Below, piece by piece: positions 10,805-21,779 of a stretch of 64,000 nt of DNA. Position 1 is the first letter of the stretch. Each line of letters begins with the position of its first letter. Made by a program: the position numbers and the translations under genes. Location: positions 1 to 64,000 of the forward strand of contig MU832260.1 of assembly GCA_029204225.1 (NCBI GenBank), in the 5' to 3' direction. The notes under the pieces are model-generated. The model had not been told where the DNA came from, made no database searches, and was given only the letters and a program-made list of their open reading frames with translations. This DNA is from Diphasiastrum complanatum (lineage: Eukaryota; Streptophyta; Lycopodiopsida; Lycopodiales; Lycopodiaceae).

Positions 10805-12220
10805 CTAACGACTTAGTAAAAATGTCTGCCATTTGATCTTCAGATTTACAAAAAACAAGATCAATGGCTCCATCAAGAATTTTCTCTCAAACAAAATAGT
10901 AGTGTATTTCGATGTGCTTGGTTCGAGCATGTAAAACTGGATTTTTGGCAAGGTGAATGCAACTTTGATTATCGCAAGATATAGTAGTCGCATCCACCTG
11001 TGGTTGACCTTAATCCACAAGCAATCTTCGTAACCATACCTCTTCTTGTGTAGCATTGCTGATGCTCAATATTCAACTTTCGTCGATGATAAGGCTAGTA
11101 TAGGTTGCTTTTTGCTGCTCCATGAAATTGTAGTTGTACCATAACTGAATGTATGACCACTGGTAGATCTTCTGTCATCAATATTACCTGCCCAATCAGC
11201 ATCTTATAACCTACCAACATTGGCGCTTCAGGTTGATCATATTTTAAACCAAAATTCAATGTCCCTTGAATGTATTAGAGAATACGTTTAGTAGACTTCC
11301 AGTGTGCTTGACTAGGATCTTGCATAAATTGACTAACAACACCAACAACATAAGAAATAACAGGTCGTGTGTGTGTCAAATAAATCAAACTACCCACCAA
11401 CTGTCTATACAAATAAGCATCCACTTTCTCAGATTCATCATATGCAGTAAGCTTCATGTTGACATCCATAGGTGTACTCAAAGACTTACAATCCTTCATA
11501 TTGAACTTATAAAACAAATCTCGTGCATATTTGCTTTGTGTAAGAAAGCCATGTCTTCCTTTTGTCATACTTCAATGCCAAGACAATAGTGCATCAATCC
11601 TAGATCACTCATGTCAAAAGCATTGGAAAGGTCTGATTTTATTTCATCAATTAAGCTCTCATTACTTCTTGTAATAATCAAATCATCCACGTACAACACA
11701 ATGAACACTATATCTGAATCTTGCCTTAGAATGTAAAGCTTAGGATCAGCATCACTCTTTACCATTCCCCTTCGCTTGAAGTGCTCATCAATACAAGAGT
11801 ACCACGTCCGTGGTGCTTGCTTCAATCCATAAATGGCTTTGTTGAGCTTACAAATGAGATGCTCTCTCCCTGGCTCAACAAATCCATGAGGTTGTACTAA
11901 GTACACCTCTTCATCCAGCACTCCATTAAGAAAAGCAGATTTAACGTCCATTTGCTGGATCTTCCAACCATAGAAAGCATAAATAACCGTGCTTTGTACT
12001 TGTTGAGTTGTCCATAAGCTCCATATTTGATCTTGTATATCCATTTGCAAGTGATAGACGTCTTTCCATCAGATAGCTCAACCAAGTTCCACGTCCTATT
12101 TTTTGATATAGCTTCCATTTCTGTTTCCATAACTTCACGCCACTCCTCGTGCTCCTTTGCTTTATCAAAAGTTTTTGGTTCTTGAGCCTTGAGCACAGAA
12201 CCCATTAGGGCTAGATTCAT
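10805..12220 (-). pseudogene. Element B reverse transcriptase and RNase H
   Basis: Read from 12220 down. The first frame has EEWREVMETEMEAI, RTWNLVEL and CKWIYKIKYG (RT N-terminus). A shifted frame at 12050-11565 has QQMDVKSAFLNGVLDEEVYL, CKLNKAIYGLKQAPRTWY, VLYVDDLIITRS and DMSDLGLMHYCLGIEV, so the catalytic Asp-Asp pair is intact. At 11568-11275 come the connection region and VGSLIYLTHTRPVISY..G. RNase H sequence continues in broken frames to about 10805. At least three frameshifts separate these parts. Confidence 0.85.
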
Positions 12221-12280
12221 CTCTAATCTTGCAAGAGGTTTTCGATTTCTACTTGATCTTCTAAGCTCTCCCTGCTCACT

Positions 12281-13716
12281 TTATTCGGGAGTATCTCCCT
12301 TATTAGCATCACTTGCTACTGACAAGTACCACTTAGGCACTCTCCTAGGAATCTCATTATTAACCCTGTCTTTTTCCATTGGCTCTTCCATATCGACACC
12401 AACTTCTTCCTTCACTTGCACTTTAGCTTTATCATCAAAGGGATCAGTTGTCAATTTTATTTGGTCATTTTGACCCATCTCATCAAAAGTAGCATCTCTG
12501 AAAATCACGATCTTTTGTGCATCTATGTCATACATCCTGTATGTCTTGGCTCTTTCATCATAACCAAGGAAAATACACTTAACAACTTTTGCATCCAGCT
12601 TCTTTTGTTTTTCATGAGGCACATGAGTGTAGGCATCGCAACCAAATACTCATAATGAGAAACATTAGGTTTCTTTTCAGTATAAGCTTCGTAAGGTGTC
12701 TTACCCTCCATGGACTTCGTAGGACACTGATTCAAGATATGAGTAGTTGTGTTGCATGCTTCTGCCCAAAAAGTATTTGGCAAACCTTTGCTCTTAAGCA
12801 TTGCCCTAGTCATCTCCACAATGGATCTGTTTTTCCATTCCGCAACTCCATTCTGTTGTGGTGAATAGGGTGCAGTGGTTTGTCTCTTGATCCCCTGATC
12901 CTTGCAAAAATTTATAAACTCTGTTGAAAAATACTCACCGCCACCATCTGATATGAGGGTCTTAATACAACAACCTGTTTGTTTTTCAGCTAGAGCCTTG
13001 AACTCTCTAAACTTGGCAAAAGCATCAAATTTCTTGCTTATGAAATATATCCAGTAATGTCTACTATAGTCATCAATGAATGTGATGAAATAGTAGCAAC
13101 CACTAATGGACCTAGTTTGTATTGGTCCACACAGATCACTATGAACAAGATCAAGAATGTCATTGGCTCTTCTTGTTCCATCTTTGAAAAATCTTTCTCT
13201 ATGCTGTTTTCCCAAAATGCAACCCTCACAAATTTTTCCCTCAAAAGAGATATCAAACAATCCAACAACTAGATTACCTCTTTTAAGGATTTGCAAGCCT
13301 TGAGCACTAATATGACCAAAACTTTGATGCCAAAGGTCACTTCGACTATCAATAGTGCTTACCATAGCTTGAGTAAAAGATCTCACATTCAATTTATAGA
13401 GTCGATTCTTGTTGACTCTAGCTCCTATAGCAATCAGTTTGTAGTGATTCTTGATGTCTTTGACAAGACAATTGTCGCTGTCAAACTCAACCTTGAGTTG
13501 TTGATCAATCATCGTCCCAACAGATAGTAGATTATTAGCTAAGCCAGGTACATATTGCACATTGCTTATCCACTTTATGTTCTCACTGACTAACTTCGCT
13601 GGTACCACTTCAAATCCTTTAACAGATAGTAATTGGCCATTAGATTGTCCAATTTCATCACCATTGTGAGTTTCCTTGAGTTCCAAATAATTTGTCGTTT
13701 CAAACAATGCCTTCAA
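12281..13716 (-). pseudogene. Element B protease tail and integrase
   Basis: The long frame 13716-12523 begins with a gag piece (KALFETTN) fused to the C-terminal protease region (QYVPGLANNLLSVG). It then runs through the integrase zinc region (LWHQSFGHIS.QGLQIL, CEGCILGKQHRERF), catalytic core (LDLVHSDLCGPIQT, FITFIDDYSRHYWIYF, SDGGGEYFSTEF, PYSPQQNGVAEWKNR) and TPYEAYTEKKPNVSH. The usual DNGGEY reads DGGGEY and VAER reads VAEW. The integrase tail continues in another frame at 12622-12281 (CIFLGYDE...YRMYD.....RDATFDE). The gag zinc knuckle and the protease active-site Asp are missing through a deletion near 13690. Confidence 0.88.
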
Positions 13717-13991
13717 TGTATTCCACGTTTCTTTTGTCCTTCTGAATCTGAAATATAGGAACTAATTGCATCTCTAACTGATAGTTTGATAACATTTTGG
13801 GCTTTCAATTTTCTCCTATCAAATGCCCGTTGATCTTCTTCAATCACTAGCCTTGTCTCTTCACCTGTCACGATCTCCCATAGCTCATTTTCCATCAGAA
13901 TGTTCTTCAGTTTAAATTTCCAAACTGCATAGTTGTCGGCTCCTTCCAATTTGCTTGACTCATTAAGGACACTCTCGCTTAGAGTTGTCAT
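13713..13991 (-). pseudogene. Element B gag, N-terminal part
   Basis: 92 codons: LEGADNYAVWKFKLKNILME, then LWEIVTG and FDRRKLKAQNVIKLSV, the start of a copia gag (UBN2-type). The remainder of gag is lost: the next frame picks up only a few residues before protease sequence. Confidence 0.8.
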
Positions 13992-14082
13992 TACTGGATA
14001 GATGAGTCTGGATCACAAAATTTATCACACCACAAAATTGTAAATTTTTGATTATACACCTAATATTGGTACGACGAGTGAG

Positions 14083-14310
14083 TGTACGACTGCTCGAGAT
14101 TCTCTTTAGCTCACGCGCGTGGATTTGATACTGGTATGGATATCCGATATCAAAATGACACATGGATGTACGACTACTATAGATTTTCTTTACCTTTGGT
14201 TTGTCGATCTGATATTGGTGCTGATATGCGATATCGGTATGATGCGAGGATGTACGACTGCTTTTGGTTTTCTTTACCTCTAGCGCGTCGATCCGATATT
14301 GGTACAGACA
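14083..14310 (-). repeat. 84-bp tandem repeat in element B leader
   Basis: TGTACGACT marks units beginning at 14083, 14167 and 14251, an exact 84-bp spacing twice; the third unit is partial. Because 84 is a multiple of three, the plus strand stays open through the array (14082-14420) and encodes a 28-residue repeat (MYDC..FSL....R.D.G.DMRY). It lies between the primer-binding site and gag, so it belongs to the untranslated leader of the minus-strand element. The plus-strand frame is probably accidental. Confidence 0.9.
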
Positions 14311-14643
14311 AGATGAAAAATAGAGAGAATATAAGAACTTTCAGAGAAAATATTTTAGATTCTCCACTTCAGCGCAGCGGCTACGCTGCCTCCTCTTTCC
14401 AAAAATTTCGAAATGTGTGATCGTTTAAAATACAGAGATCGGTAATGTGAAAAGTATGAAACCTTCTAGCTCTGAATGGCAGTACTAGACATTGTCTAAT
14501 GTTACCGCATGTGGTACTCCAAACAGACAAATAAGAGATTTCTTGGCAAACCTCTCACACAAATAACACTTTCACAACAAGTAGGAAGTATTGTAAGCCT
14601 CTGACAAGCTGTATCCACTGATCAGGCACGCAGGACTATCGTT

Positions 14644-14655
14644 GCTCTGATATTA
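14644..14655 (-). promoter_or_regulatory. Degenerate primer-binding site of element B
   Basis: On the minus strand TAATATCAGAGC directly follows the 5' LTR. It differs at two positions from TGGTATCAGAGC, the complement of the initiator-Met tRNA 3' end, which serves as primer in the other elements here. Confidence 0.8.
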
Positions 14656-14917
14656 TGTCAATAATCAGATATACAACATCAAGCATTCACCATAAGCAAT
14701 CATCACAAGAAGGCGAAAGAAGAACATGCACTATCACTCTATCACACTATAGCATACTAAATGTAAAATGAACAAATGAACCCTGAACCCTGATAGAGAG
14801 AGAAAACCTACGAGTAGACTAATAGACTAGCCTACGGCTAATGACAGTTGGTCAAAACTGTCAACATTAATGTACATCGTAAACAAAAACAATGAAGTTT
14901 ATCATTGATTTCCAACA
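14656..14917 (-). repeat. 5' LTR of element B
   Basis: A 262-bp LTR with TG..CA ends and about 18 mismatches to the LTR at 10474-10735. It is followed by the second copy of the target duplication TGTGC (14918-14922). Confidence 0.93.
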
Positions 14918-16550
14918 TGTGCAATCACACACACCTTAGAAGATCAATCACATTGATTTGGAGTCCTCAAACATGTAAAAAGTACACAATTCTGACATGC
15001 ATGGTAGATTCATAATTGTTTTGAATGGTATATGTATGTACTCTGGTGGTTCTATCACAAACCAATGTGAATGGCTAGTAAATTCTAAGTGACTAAGTTT
15101 TACATAAAAAAAATTCTGTAATGACATTTTGTGACTAATGTCGTGTGCATTGCATGCCAGTTTGACATTGTAGTGACATTAGGAATCAAACAATATATTG
15201 ATTTTTCAATTTAGATTGTCTTTTGTACTAACAATATTTTCGTCAGAATTTAGAAATTACATATAATTTGTTTAAAATTGAATTCTTTTAAAAATTCAAA
15301 GTTCAATTTGTTTCATCATCTATGAAATTAAATTAGTCAATTCATCATACTAAGTTTATGTTCAGTCAGATTTAGTCACAATGTTTTTACTATTTAGCTA
15401 AAGATTTCTCAGTTATAGATAATTTAAAATTGATTGAAGGAACCGCAAATACCATTGTACTCTAGTACGTGAAATTTACTGACAGTTTAATATTGTTTCG
15501 TCAACTGGACATGGTTATGATTTCATCGTTTGCATTTTATAGCACAACCATAGGTAATGTTGACGGTTCATCAACTATCACTCATAATAAAAACATTGCC
15601 ATTAAATATAAAGCAATAATTATTCTTCATATGGTTACCACATAAATAAATAGTGTTTAATCGTTGATGAACTTAGTTTGTCAATTCTCATTCTAAAATA
15701 AAATCTTGAAGTAATCGTAAAATAATAATTAACTTCTCTTATATCCTTTCTTTTATATTATTGATTTTGTTGATATGGTCCTTTTCACACAGTGGTTATT
15801 TAGCAAATTGTCAAAAAAAATAGTCATCATAAGACCATTGGTACTTATCAATAACGCTAACCATATAATTATTACTCAACACTTCTGTCGTATTTGAAAT
15901 AATCTTGGTGAACTTGGTTCGTCAACTGGACATGGTTATGATTTCATCATTTGCATTTTATAGCACAACCATAGGTAATGTTGACGATCTAAGTTCGTCA
16001 GCCAAAATTATTCTTCACATAAATCCCACATAAATAAACAGTGATTTACTATAAACAATCGTAAAAGTTTAGTTGGTTGTTGGAATTTTTTTGAAATCAC
16101 ATTGAAAAAAATAAAGACAACATAGCTATAATGTTAGATGTCGGCACTTTCATTGAAAGCAATTGAAGATTTTCAATATATTACAGAAACAATATTCTAT
16201 TATCAAGACAACAATCTTGATGAACTTAGTTCGTCAACTAGACGTAGCTATGATTAAGTTTTCATTTCCATTCTATTCCTACAACATTGGTAGTGTTGAC
16301 GAACTCAATTCATCAACTCTCATGCAAAAATAAAATCTTGAAGTTATCGTAAAATAACAATTAATGTTTATTTATATCCTTTCTTATATATTGTAATTAT
16401 TTTTTCAAATAGTCCTTTCCACAATTATTATTTAGCAGATTTTCATGAGAAATTGTCATCATAAGGCCCTTATTACATCAACACTTGCACTATCAAACCT
16501 AAACATGTAGGCATCACATAGTTGGTACTTCAGGACTAAGAATCACGCTA
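14918..16550. repeat. AT-rich DNA with dispersed direct repeats
   Basis: No gene. A roughly 68-bp block beginning CGTCAACTGGACATGG and ending AGGTAATGTTGACG occurs at 15498 and 15919 with one difference, and in diverged form at about 16234. A second block (AAATAAAATCTTGAAG...TAATCGTAAAATAA, then TATATCCTTTC and GTCATCATAAG) occurs at about 15696-15845 and 16328-16475. Small palindromes like GATGAACTTAGTTCGTC lie between. It could be a decayed satellite or a MITE cluster. Confidence 0.65.
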
Positions 16551-17600
16551 AATATGAAACTTCCTTTGATTTACTTCACATTCATGACAACCTACAAGTT
16601 TGTTCTCTTTGTATTTGGAGGAGAAGTATTAAATGGCATAATTGTACACTTTACATTGTTAAGTTACATGAGAGTAATAAATACCTTACAATTTGTAAGG
16701 TTAGTTTCTTTTTTTGAAAAGTCTCATAAATGCCTTATAATATTGTAAGGTTAATTGACTAGTTTTGGCTAATCACATCATGTATTTGTTGTTGTTTTGG
16801 AAAACCGGACATGGGCATCAATATGAGACTTACTATTTTTGAAAAGTCGACCCAACCTTCGAATTTTAAAATGTAGAAAGGTTTACAAGAAGGACTCAAA
16901 CGATTGTTACGGGCCTTCCCCTATACTGATATATGAATCAAATAAGACACAGCTTAATAAAAGAATGTAAACTCAATAACATATATTCTTGGTTCTTGAT
17001 GTTCTTGTAAGTGGAGCATTGAACTGTGGTAATTATGACTACCACTATCTATAGCAAGTGGCAAGACTAGCCATTAAAAAATAGAAATTACTAAAGTTAC
17101 GATTGAATGGCTTGTCTAGTCGATAATACACAAATGATTGTCGTAGGCAAATATCATTGTTTGAGTATGTGGCTTCGCTAACATGAATTGACTTGTTCTG
17201 GTTTCAATGTAATGAAAACCCAATATTGGATTCTTTTTTATATCCATGTGGATATTAGAATCTCAAAAAATGGCTAAATTTAACTATAGTATTATACTAA
17301 AGTACTGCAAATGTGCATTAAAGAAAAACTTCAAACCTTTCCAATATGAGCTTGCTTGCTAGGTTCCAAGTCCGTGACAAGAAGTCCCTACAACCTACAT
17401 ATCAGCCAAATAATTACCATGAAAAGTCATGTCTCCAAAAAAGCTATATAGAATTACACCAAAAAAAAAACTTTTAACTATTTACATAGAATATAAAAAC
17501 ACATTGTGTTTTCTGGTGAGTAAAAATTTTAACAAACGTCTTGTGATTTTTAAAGTAAAGCTTAGCAACGTTTGAAATACACATCACTTTAAATCATACT
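16551..17600. other. AT-rich intergenic DNA
   Basis: A 64-codon frame at 16554-16748 is not supported by composition or homology. CTTACAATTTGTAAG at about 16685 and TTATAATATTGTAAG at about 16735 are small hairpin-like repeats. Nothing else is recognised. Confidence 0.5.
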
Positions 17601-17609
17601 ACCTCACTG

Positions 17610-18720
17610 CACAAAGAAACGGTCGTGCAAAGTCTATGTCTGACGGACCATGAATTGGTCGAAATAAGTTGAAACATGCCGAAACATCGGATGGAAGGTG
17701 GCCACAGGTTCATGCATTTGATACGAACACAAGTGATCCTCCACTGCTAAAAAACGGTTTTTTTTTGCCTGAAAACAAGCTTTGTGCCAGAAAATAAGCT
17801 ATTAGGGCATATAAAATGGACTAGTTTCTCACCTTCCCGAATAGTGGTCCACTATAGTCGAGAACAATTTCGCTTTACCTAGCAATTTGTTTCTGCCAGT
17901 GGGCAACGTCGAGACAAACCCATAGGAACAACCTACACCTTGAACGAAATAGAGAAACGGTCATATTAAGTCTAGACCCAAGAAGGGCTTCAAGAAAACT
18001 AGTCTTGTCAGACCAAGAATTAGTTGAAATCAATTGGTACATGCCAAAACATCGGACGAAAGATGGCCACAAATCTGTGTGAGCGATACGAACAAATGGA
18101 ACTCTTTGCTGCACAATTCTGACTTCGTTTGTCCAAAAACACCCTTCGTGCCAAAAAAGCACGCCATTAGGGCATGGGCATAGTCAATGGACTAGTTTTC
18201 AACCTAGGTCATTTCCATGGCCCTAAAAGCGTTTTCCATAGGACGAACGATTATTTTGATCGAACGATGTAGAAATTGGGCATTAATGGCTCCATCGGGT
18301 CCGAATCGGGTTTGCAATCTTGGGGCCATAGAAATCCGGGTGATTCCGACCAGTTTCCGGAACCCAACAGGCCACTTGATTTCGAAGCCCTTTTTCGGGG
18401 CCAAATTTCGAACAGAGGTAACAAATGCTTGTATGCCCGTTCGACGTGCTTTCTATTCCCACAAGTTTCCCTCAGCGTTGCTGATTGGCCGAAACAGACA
18501 GCACGAGAAACTGACAACGTTTGGAGAAAATGGACCGTTTTACGAAAAATTGCCAAACTATAGCGTTTTCTCTTGGACGAATGATTATTTTGAGCCAATG
18601 ATGTCAAAATTGGGCACGAATGGCTCCATCAGGTTTGTATCATATTTGCGAACTTTGGAACACCCCCGTCTTGAAATCCGGGCGATTCCAACTAGTTTTT
18701 TCAATACTATCTTTTATTTC
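17610..18720. repeat. Diverged tandem repeats, 335-366 bp spacing
   Basis: Two pairs of long diverged direct repeats. In the first pair (about 17615-17835 and 17945-18200) AAACGGTCGTG/AAACGGTCATA, CC(G/A)AAACATCGGA and ATTAGGGCAT recur about 365 bp apart. In the second pair (about 18228-18420 and 18563-18700) GCGTTTTC, GGACGAA(C/T)GATTATTTTGA, AATGGCTCCATC and GAAATCCGGG recur about 335 bp apart. The several overlapping frames here on both strands are repeat artefacts. Confidence 0.7.
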
Positions 18721-19027
18721 CTTCAGATTTGTCTCCAAATGTATGCGTTTCTGTAGTTCTTTGTGACTAATTATTTGCTTGATAATTCAATGCATTATTG
18801 TTTGGCTACATAATCACTGTAGTACTGATGATTTCAAAGTTAGTTACAATAAGATTGAATGTGATCTCTATCACTATTGTTTTGTTCGAAATTGATAGGC
18901 GTATTCATGCATGGAGAAAGAGGAAGATAGTCTATTCTCTTGCGCACAATAAGTTTTCTTTCTTGTCATTCGAATTATTTTTATTCGAACCTTATTCCAC
19001 CTATCTTTCACATACCTCTTTTCAACA

Positions 19028-19039
19028 TGGTATCAGAGC
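19028..19039 (+). promoter_or_regulatory. Primer-binding site 1 of element C
   Basis: TGGTATCAGAGC, the complement of the initiator-Met tRNA 3' end, directly after TTTTCAACA. Confidence 0.85.
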
Positions 19040-19069
19040 AAGATCACTACTTCTTTATCTGAACCGACA

Positions 19070-19081
19070 TGGTATCAGAGC
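19070..19081 (+). promoter_or_regulatory. Primer-binding site 2 of element C
   Basis: A second perfect TGGTATCAGAGC exactly 42 bp after the first, again preceded by ACA. Only one is needed for priming. Confidence 0.8.
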
Positions 19082-19274
19082 GTTGATTCTTCTTCGAGAC
19101 ATAATACTATCTCGATATCAGAGAGAAAGCTCTAATACTTGATATCTTTCACGGTATTAAATTGATATCATATTCTTCAGTTTCTTTCATTGTTTCAGTA
19201 TTAGAGAATTGATTTCCTGTTGTTGGCATTACTACATCTTAGTGTTATCGGTACAATCGACAGAATAAATTCCA

Positions 19275-20060
19275 GATGGATTCTCAAAGTAAAGCTGGTC
19301 TTATTGCAGACAAGCTGAATAGATCCAATTATCATTTGTGAAAATTTAAGATAAAGACTGGGACGTTGTTATAGGTATAGAAGTAAAACCTGAAGATGAC
19401 ACATAAGACTCAAAGTGAAAATTGAAGGATGGTAAAGCTTTCGCACTTATTATCCTCAATGTATCAAATACATAGATTGGACACATAGCTGAAGCTAAAA
19501 CTTCAAAAGACGTTTGGGACATCCTGAACTCACTATATGACGTGAGGGACGTAACTACTAAGTTACATCTACGATGGAAATTCTTCACATTTAAGATGTC
19601 TGATGGTGATTTTCTTCAAAGTCACATTAACCAGTTTAAGAATCTCTTGCAATAGATGGTTGTTGTCGGATCAGTCATAGATGATCAAGATGCAATTATG
19701 ACATTGCTTTCAAGCTTGTCCTCTACATATGAGAACGAGGTGATGATCATATCGACACACTCAGATTTAACTCTTACTAGAGTTATCACTATGTTGCTAC
19801 AAGTAGACAATAGAAGAAGTCAAGACACTTTGTCTATTTCCCCCTCTCAAGCTCTATATGTCAATAAAGGCTCTAAGCGACAGAAGCAGAAAAACTCCAA
19901 GAAGGCTGCAACGAATCAGAAGCTGACTCAAAGTCAAGTATAATCATCAAATTCACAGTCGAAGAAGAAGATTTTTTGTAGGTATTGCAAGTGCAATAAC
20001 CATGAGATCAAGGATTGCCGAATTCTCCAAGCAAAGAATGAAGCCAAGCAACCTGATCAA
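19275..20060 (+). pseudogene. Element C gag
   Basis: From the ATG at 19275: MDSQSKAGLIADKLNRSNYH, then a stop, then ISCD-type gag blocks in changing frames. The clearest part (19656-19943) has VVGSVIDDQDAIMTLLSSLS and LTLTRVITMLLQ. After one more stop comes an intact CX2CX4HX4C zinc knuckle at about 19977 (CRYCKCNNHEIKDC). At least five stops were seen. Confidence 0.8.
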
Positions 20061-20096
20061 CAAGCAAACACAGTTTCCTCATCTCTACAGGTCGAA

Positions 20097-21432
20097 GTGA
20101 ACGAAGGCGCATTCATGGTCAAAGACCAAAGTGCATTTTTGGATGATTCATGGTTTCTTGATTTTGGAGCATTTCAACACATGACCAATCAACGTGAGAT
20201 TTTCAACTCCTACACGCCTTATAACATGAAGAAATTTGTTCATCTTGGTGACAATAGTACTCACACTATTAAAGATAAATATTCTGTAAGATTGCAATTC
20301 CAGCATGAGCAATTCAAACTATTATCAAAAGTATTATATGTTTCTAAACTCTCTACAAATATGTTATCAGTAAGTAGGATTACAGATTTAGTTCATAAGG
20401 TAGAATTCGAATATGATCAATGCAAAATTATTGATAGGAGTAATAAGATCCTTGCACTCGGCAAGAGGCAATGTTACTTATATAGATTTGCACATTGTTA
20501 TTATGAGTCTAGTCTAGCCTTGAAATCTCTGTTCTAGTCAATAAAGCATTACTATAGCATCATTGCTTAGGACACTTGAATTATGCATCTGTTTTGAACA
20601 TGTCCAGACAATCCATGGTTCTTGATCTTGACTATCCTTCTGGTAAGGTCGATCTCCCTGTCTGTCATAGCTGCATCTTTGGAAAGCAGACTAGGATTCT
20701 TTTTAGATCAAACCATAGGCATGCAACAAAAGGTCTGTTAGATGTTCATACATATATATGTGGACCTATGCAAACTCCTTCATTCCTAAATACAAAGTAT
20801 TTCATTACTTTTATTGACAAATTCTCCAGAAGAACAACTATTTATATCATTAAACATAAATCATAGGCTTTCATCAAATTCAGACAATTCAAAGAGCATG
20901 CTGAGAATCAAACTGGCAAAGAATCAAAGCACTGAGGTCAGATGACGGGGAAGATACATCTCCACTGAATTCAAGGAGTATTGCCTTAACAACGGCATTG
21001 AGCAACAATACATTATCTCCTATTCACCTCAGTCAAATGGTCTTGCTTAGAGAAAGAACATAACCTTAGTTGAATCGGCGAAGTGCATGTTATCACATGC
21101 GACACTTCTGAAGTCCTTCTGGGCTGAAGTCATTTCAACAACAACCTATATTTAGAACACATGTCCTACTAAATGTCTCTCAGACAAAACACCATTCGAA
21201 GCTTGGACAGGTACCAAACCTACGAGTTTTTGGATGTACTACTTTTGTGCAGATACATCGTGATCTCAGGAAGAAGCTCGCCTTCCAGAGTATCAAATCT
21301 ATTTTCATCAGCTACACTACTTCAGATCAAGCCTACAAGTTGTTCGATCCCATCGAGTTGAAGATATTCACTAGTTGGGATGTCATCTTCATCGAAGATC
21401 AGACTTCAAAAGAAAAGGTAGTCTCCATGTAG
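20097..21432 (+). pseudogene. Element C protease and integrase
   Basis: The frame at 20097-20537 has WFLDFGAFQHMT, where the protease D-S/T-G has become D-F-G. It continues with VHLGDNSTH, VLYVSKLSTNMLSVSRI and CYLYRF. Integrase follows from 20576 (CHSCIFGKQTRILF, KGLLDVHTYICGPMQTPSF, KYFITFIDKFSRRTTIYI), with stops at the DNGGEY region and again through the core. The tail is recognisable at 21247-21432 (KLAFQSIKSIFISYTTSDQA, FTSWDVIFIED). Confidence 0.8.
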
Positions 21433-21779
21433 CCAACCTGTCAAATTCTCCTGACATATTAAACTTTCAGGTTCCTCGGTTGACTATTCCCATTGAAGGT
21501 CCAAGCTCTTCTACTTTTGACGAAAATCAATGACGAATCAGAAGATGATGATGTTGCAATTTAGCAACTACAATATTACCTTATCGAAACTAATAAAACA
21601 TCCTACCATTACCACTATGTCATTAGCACAAATATGATCAACTTCCTATATTACCTAGTAGATCTTCAAGAGCAAGCAAACCACCTAACCGGTATATCAA
21701 CGAGTCTGCAGCCTACCTTGTTCAGGAACCGACGTTTGTCCAAGAGGCACTCAGTCAGCCTGATTCAGATCTCTGGAAA

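Larger units (their letters stand above)
10474..14917 (-). mobile_element. Structurally complete copia element B
   Basis: Two 262-bp LTRs in direct orientation (10474-10735 and 14656-14917) each begin TG and end CA. They are flanked by the 5-bp target duplication TGTGC (10469-10473 and 14918-14922). On the minus strand the order is 5' LTR, degenerate primer-binding site, an 84-bp tandem repeat, gag, integrase, RT, RNase H, polypurine tract, 3' LTR: the Ty1/copia order. I counted about 18 differences between the LTRs (about 7 percent), so the insertion is not recent. Most of gag and the protease active site are deleted and pol carries frameshifts, so it cannot move by itself. Confidence 0.92.

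Noticed and set aside
14082-14420. 112-residue repeat protein gene on the plus strand
   Set aside because: It is antisense within the leader of element B; frame openness follows from the 84-bp period.
18204-18756. Several overlapping 66-179 codon frames on both strands
   Set aside because: They lie in the tandem repeat region; overlap on both strands and shared repeat units explain them.
19028-19081. TGGTATCAGAGC copies as parts of tRNA genes
   Set aside because: Only the 12-base primer complement is present, always next to an LTR end; no tRNA cloverleaf surrounds it.
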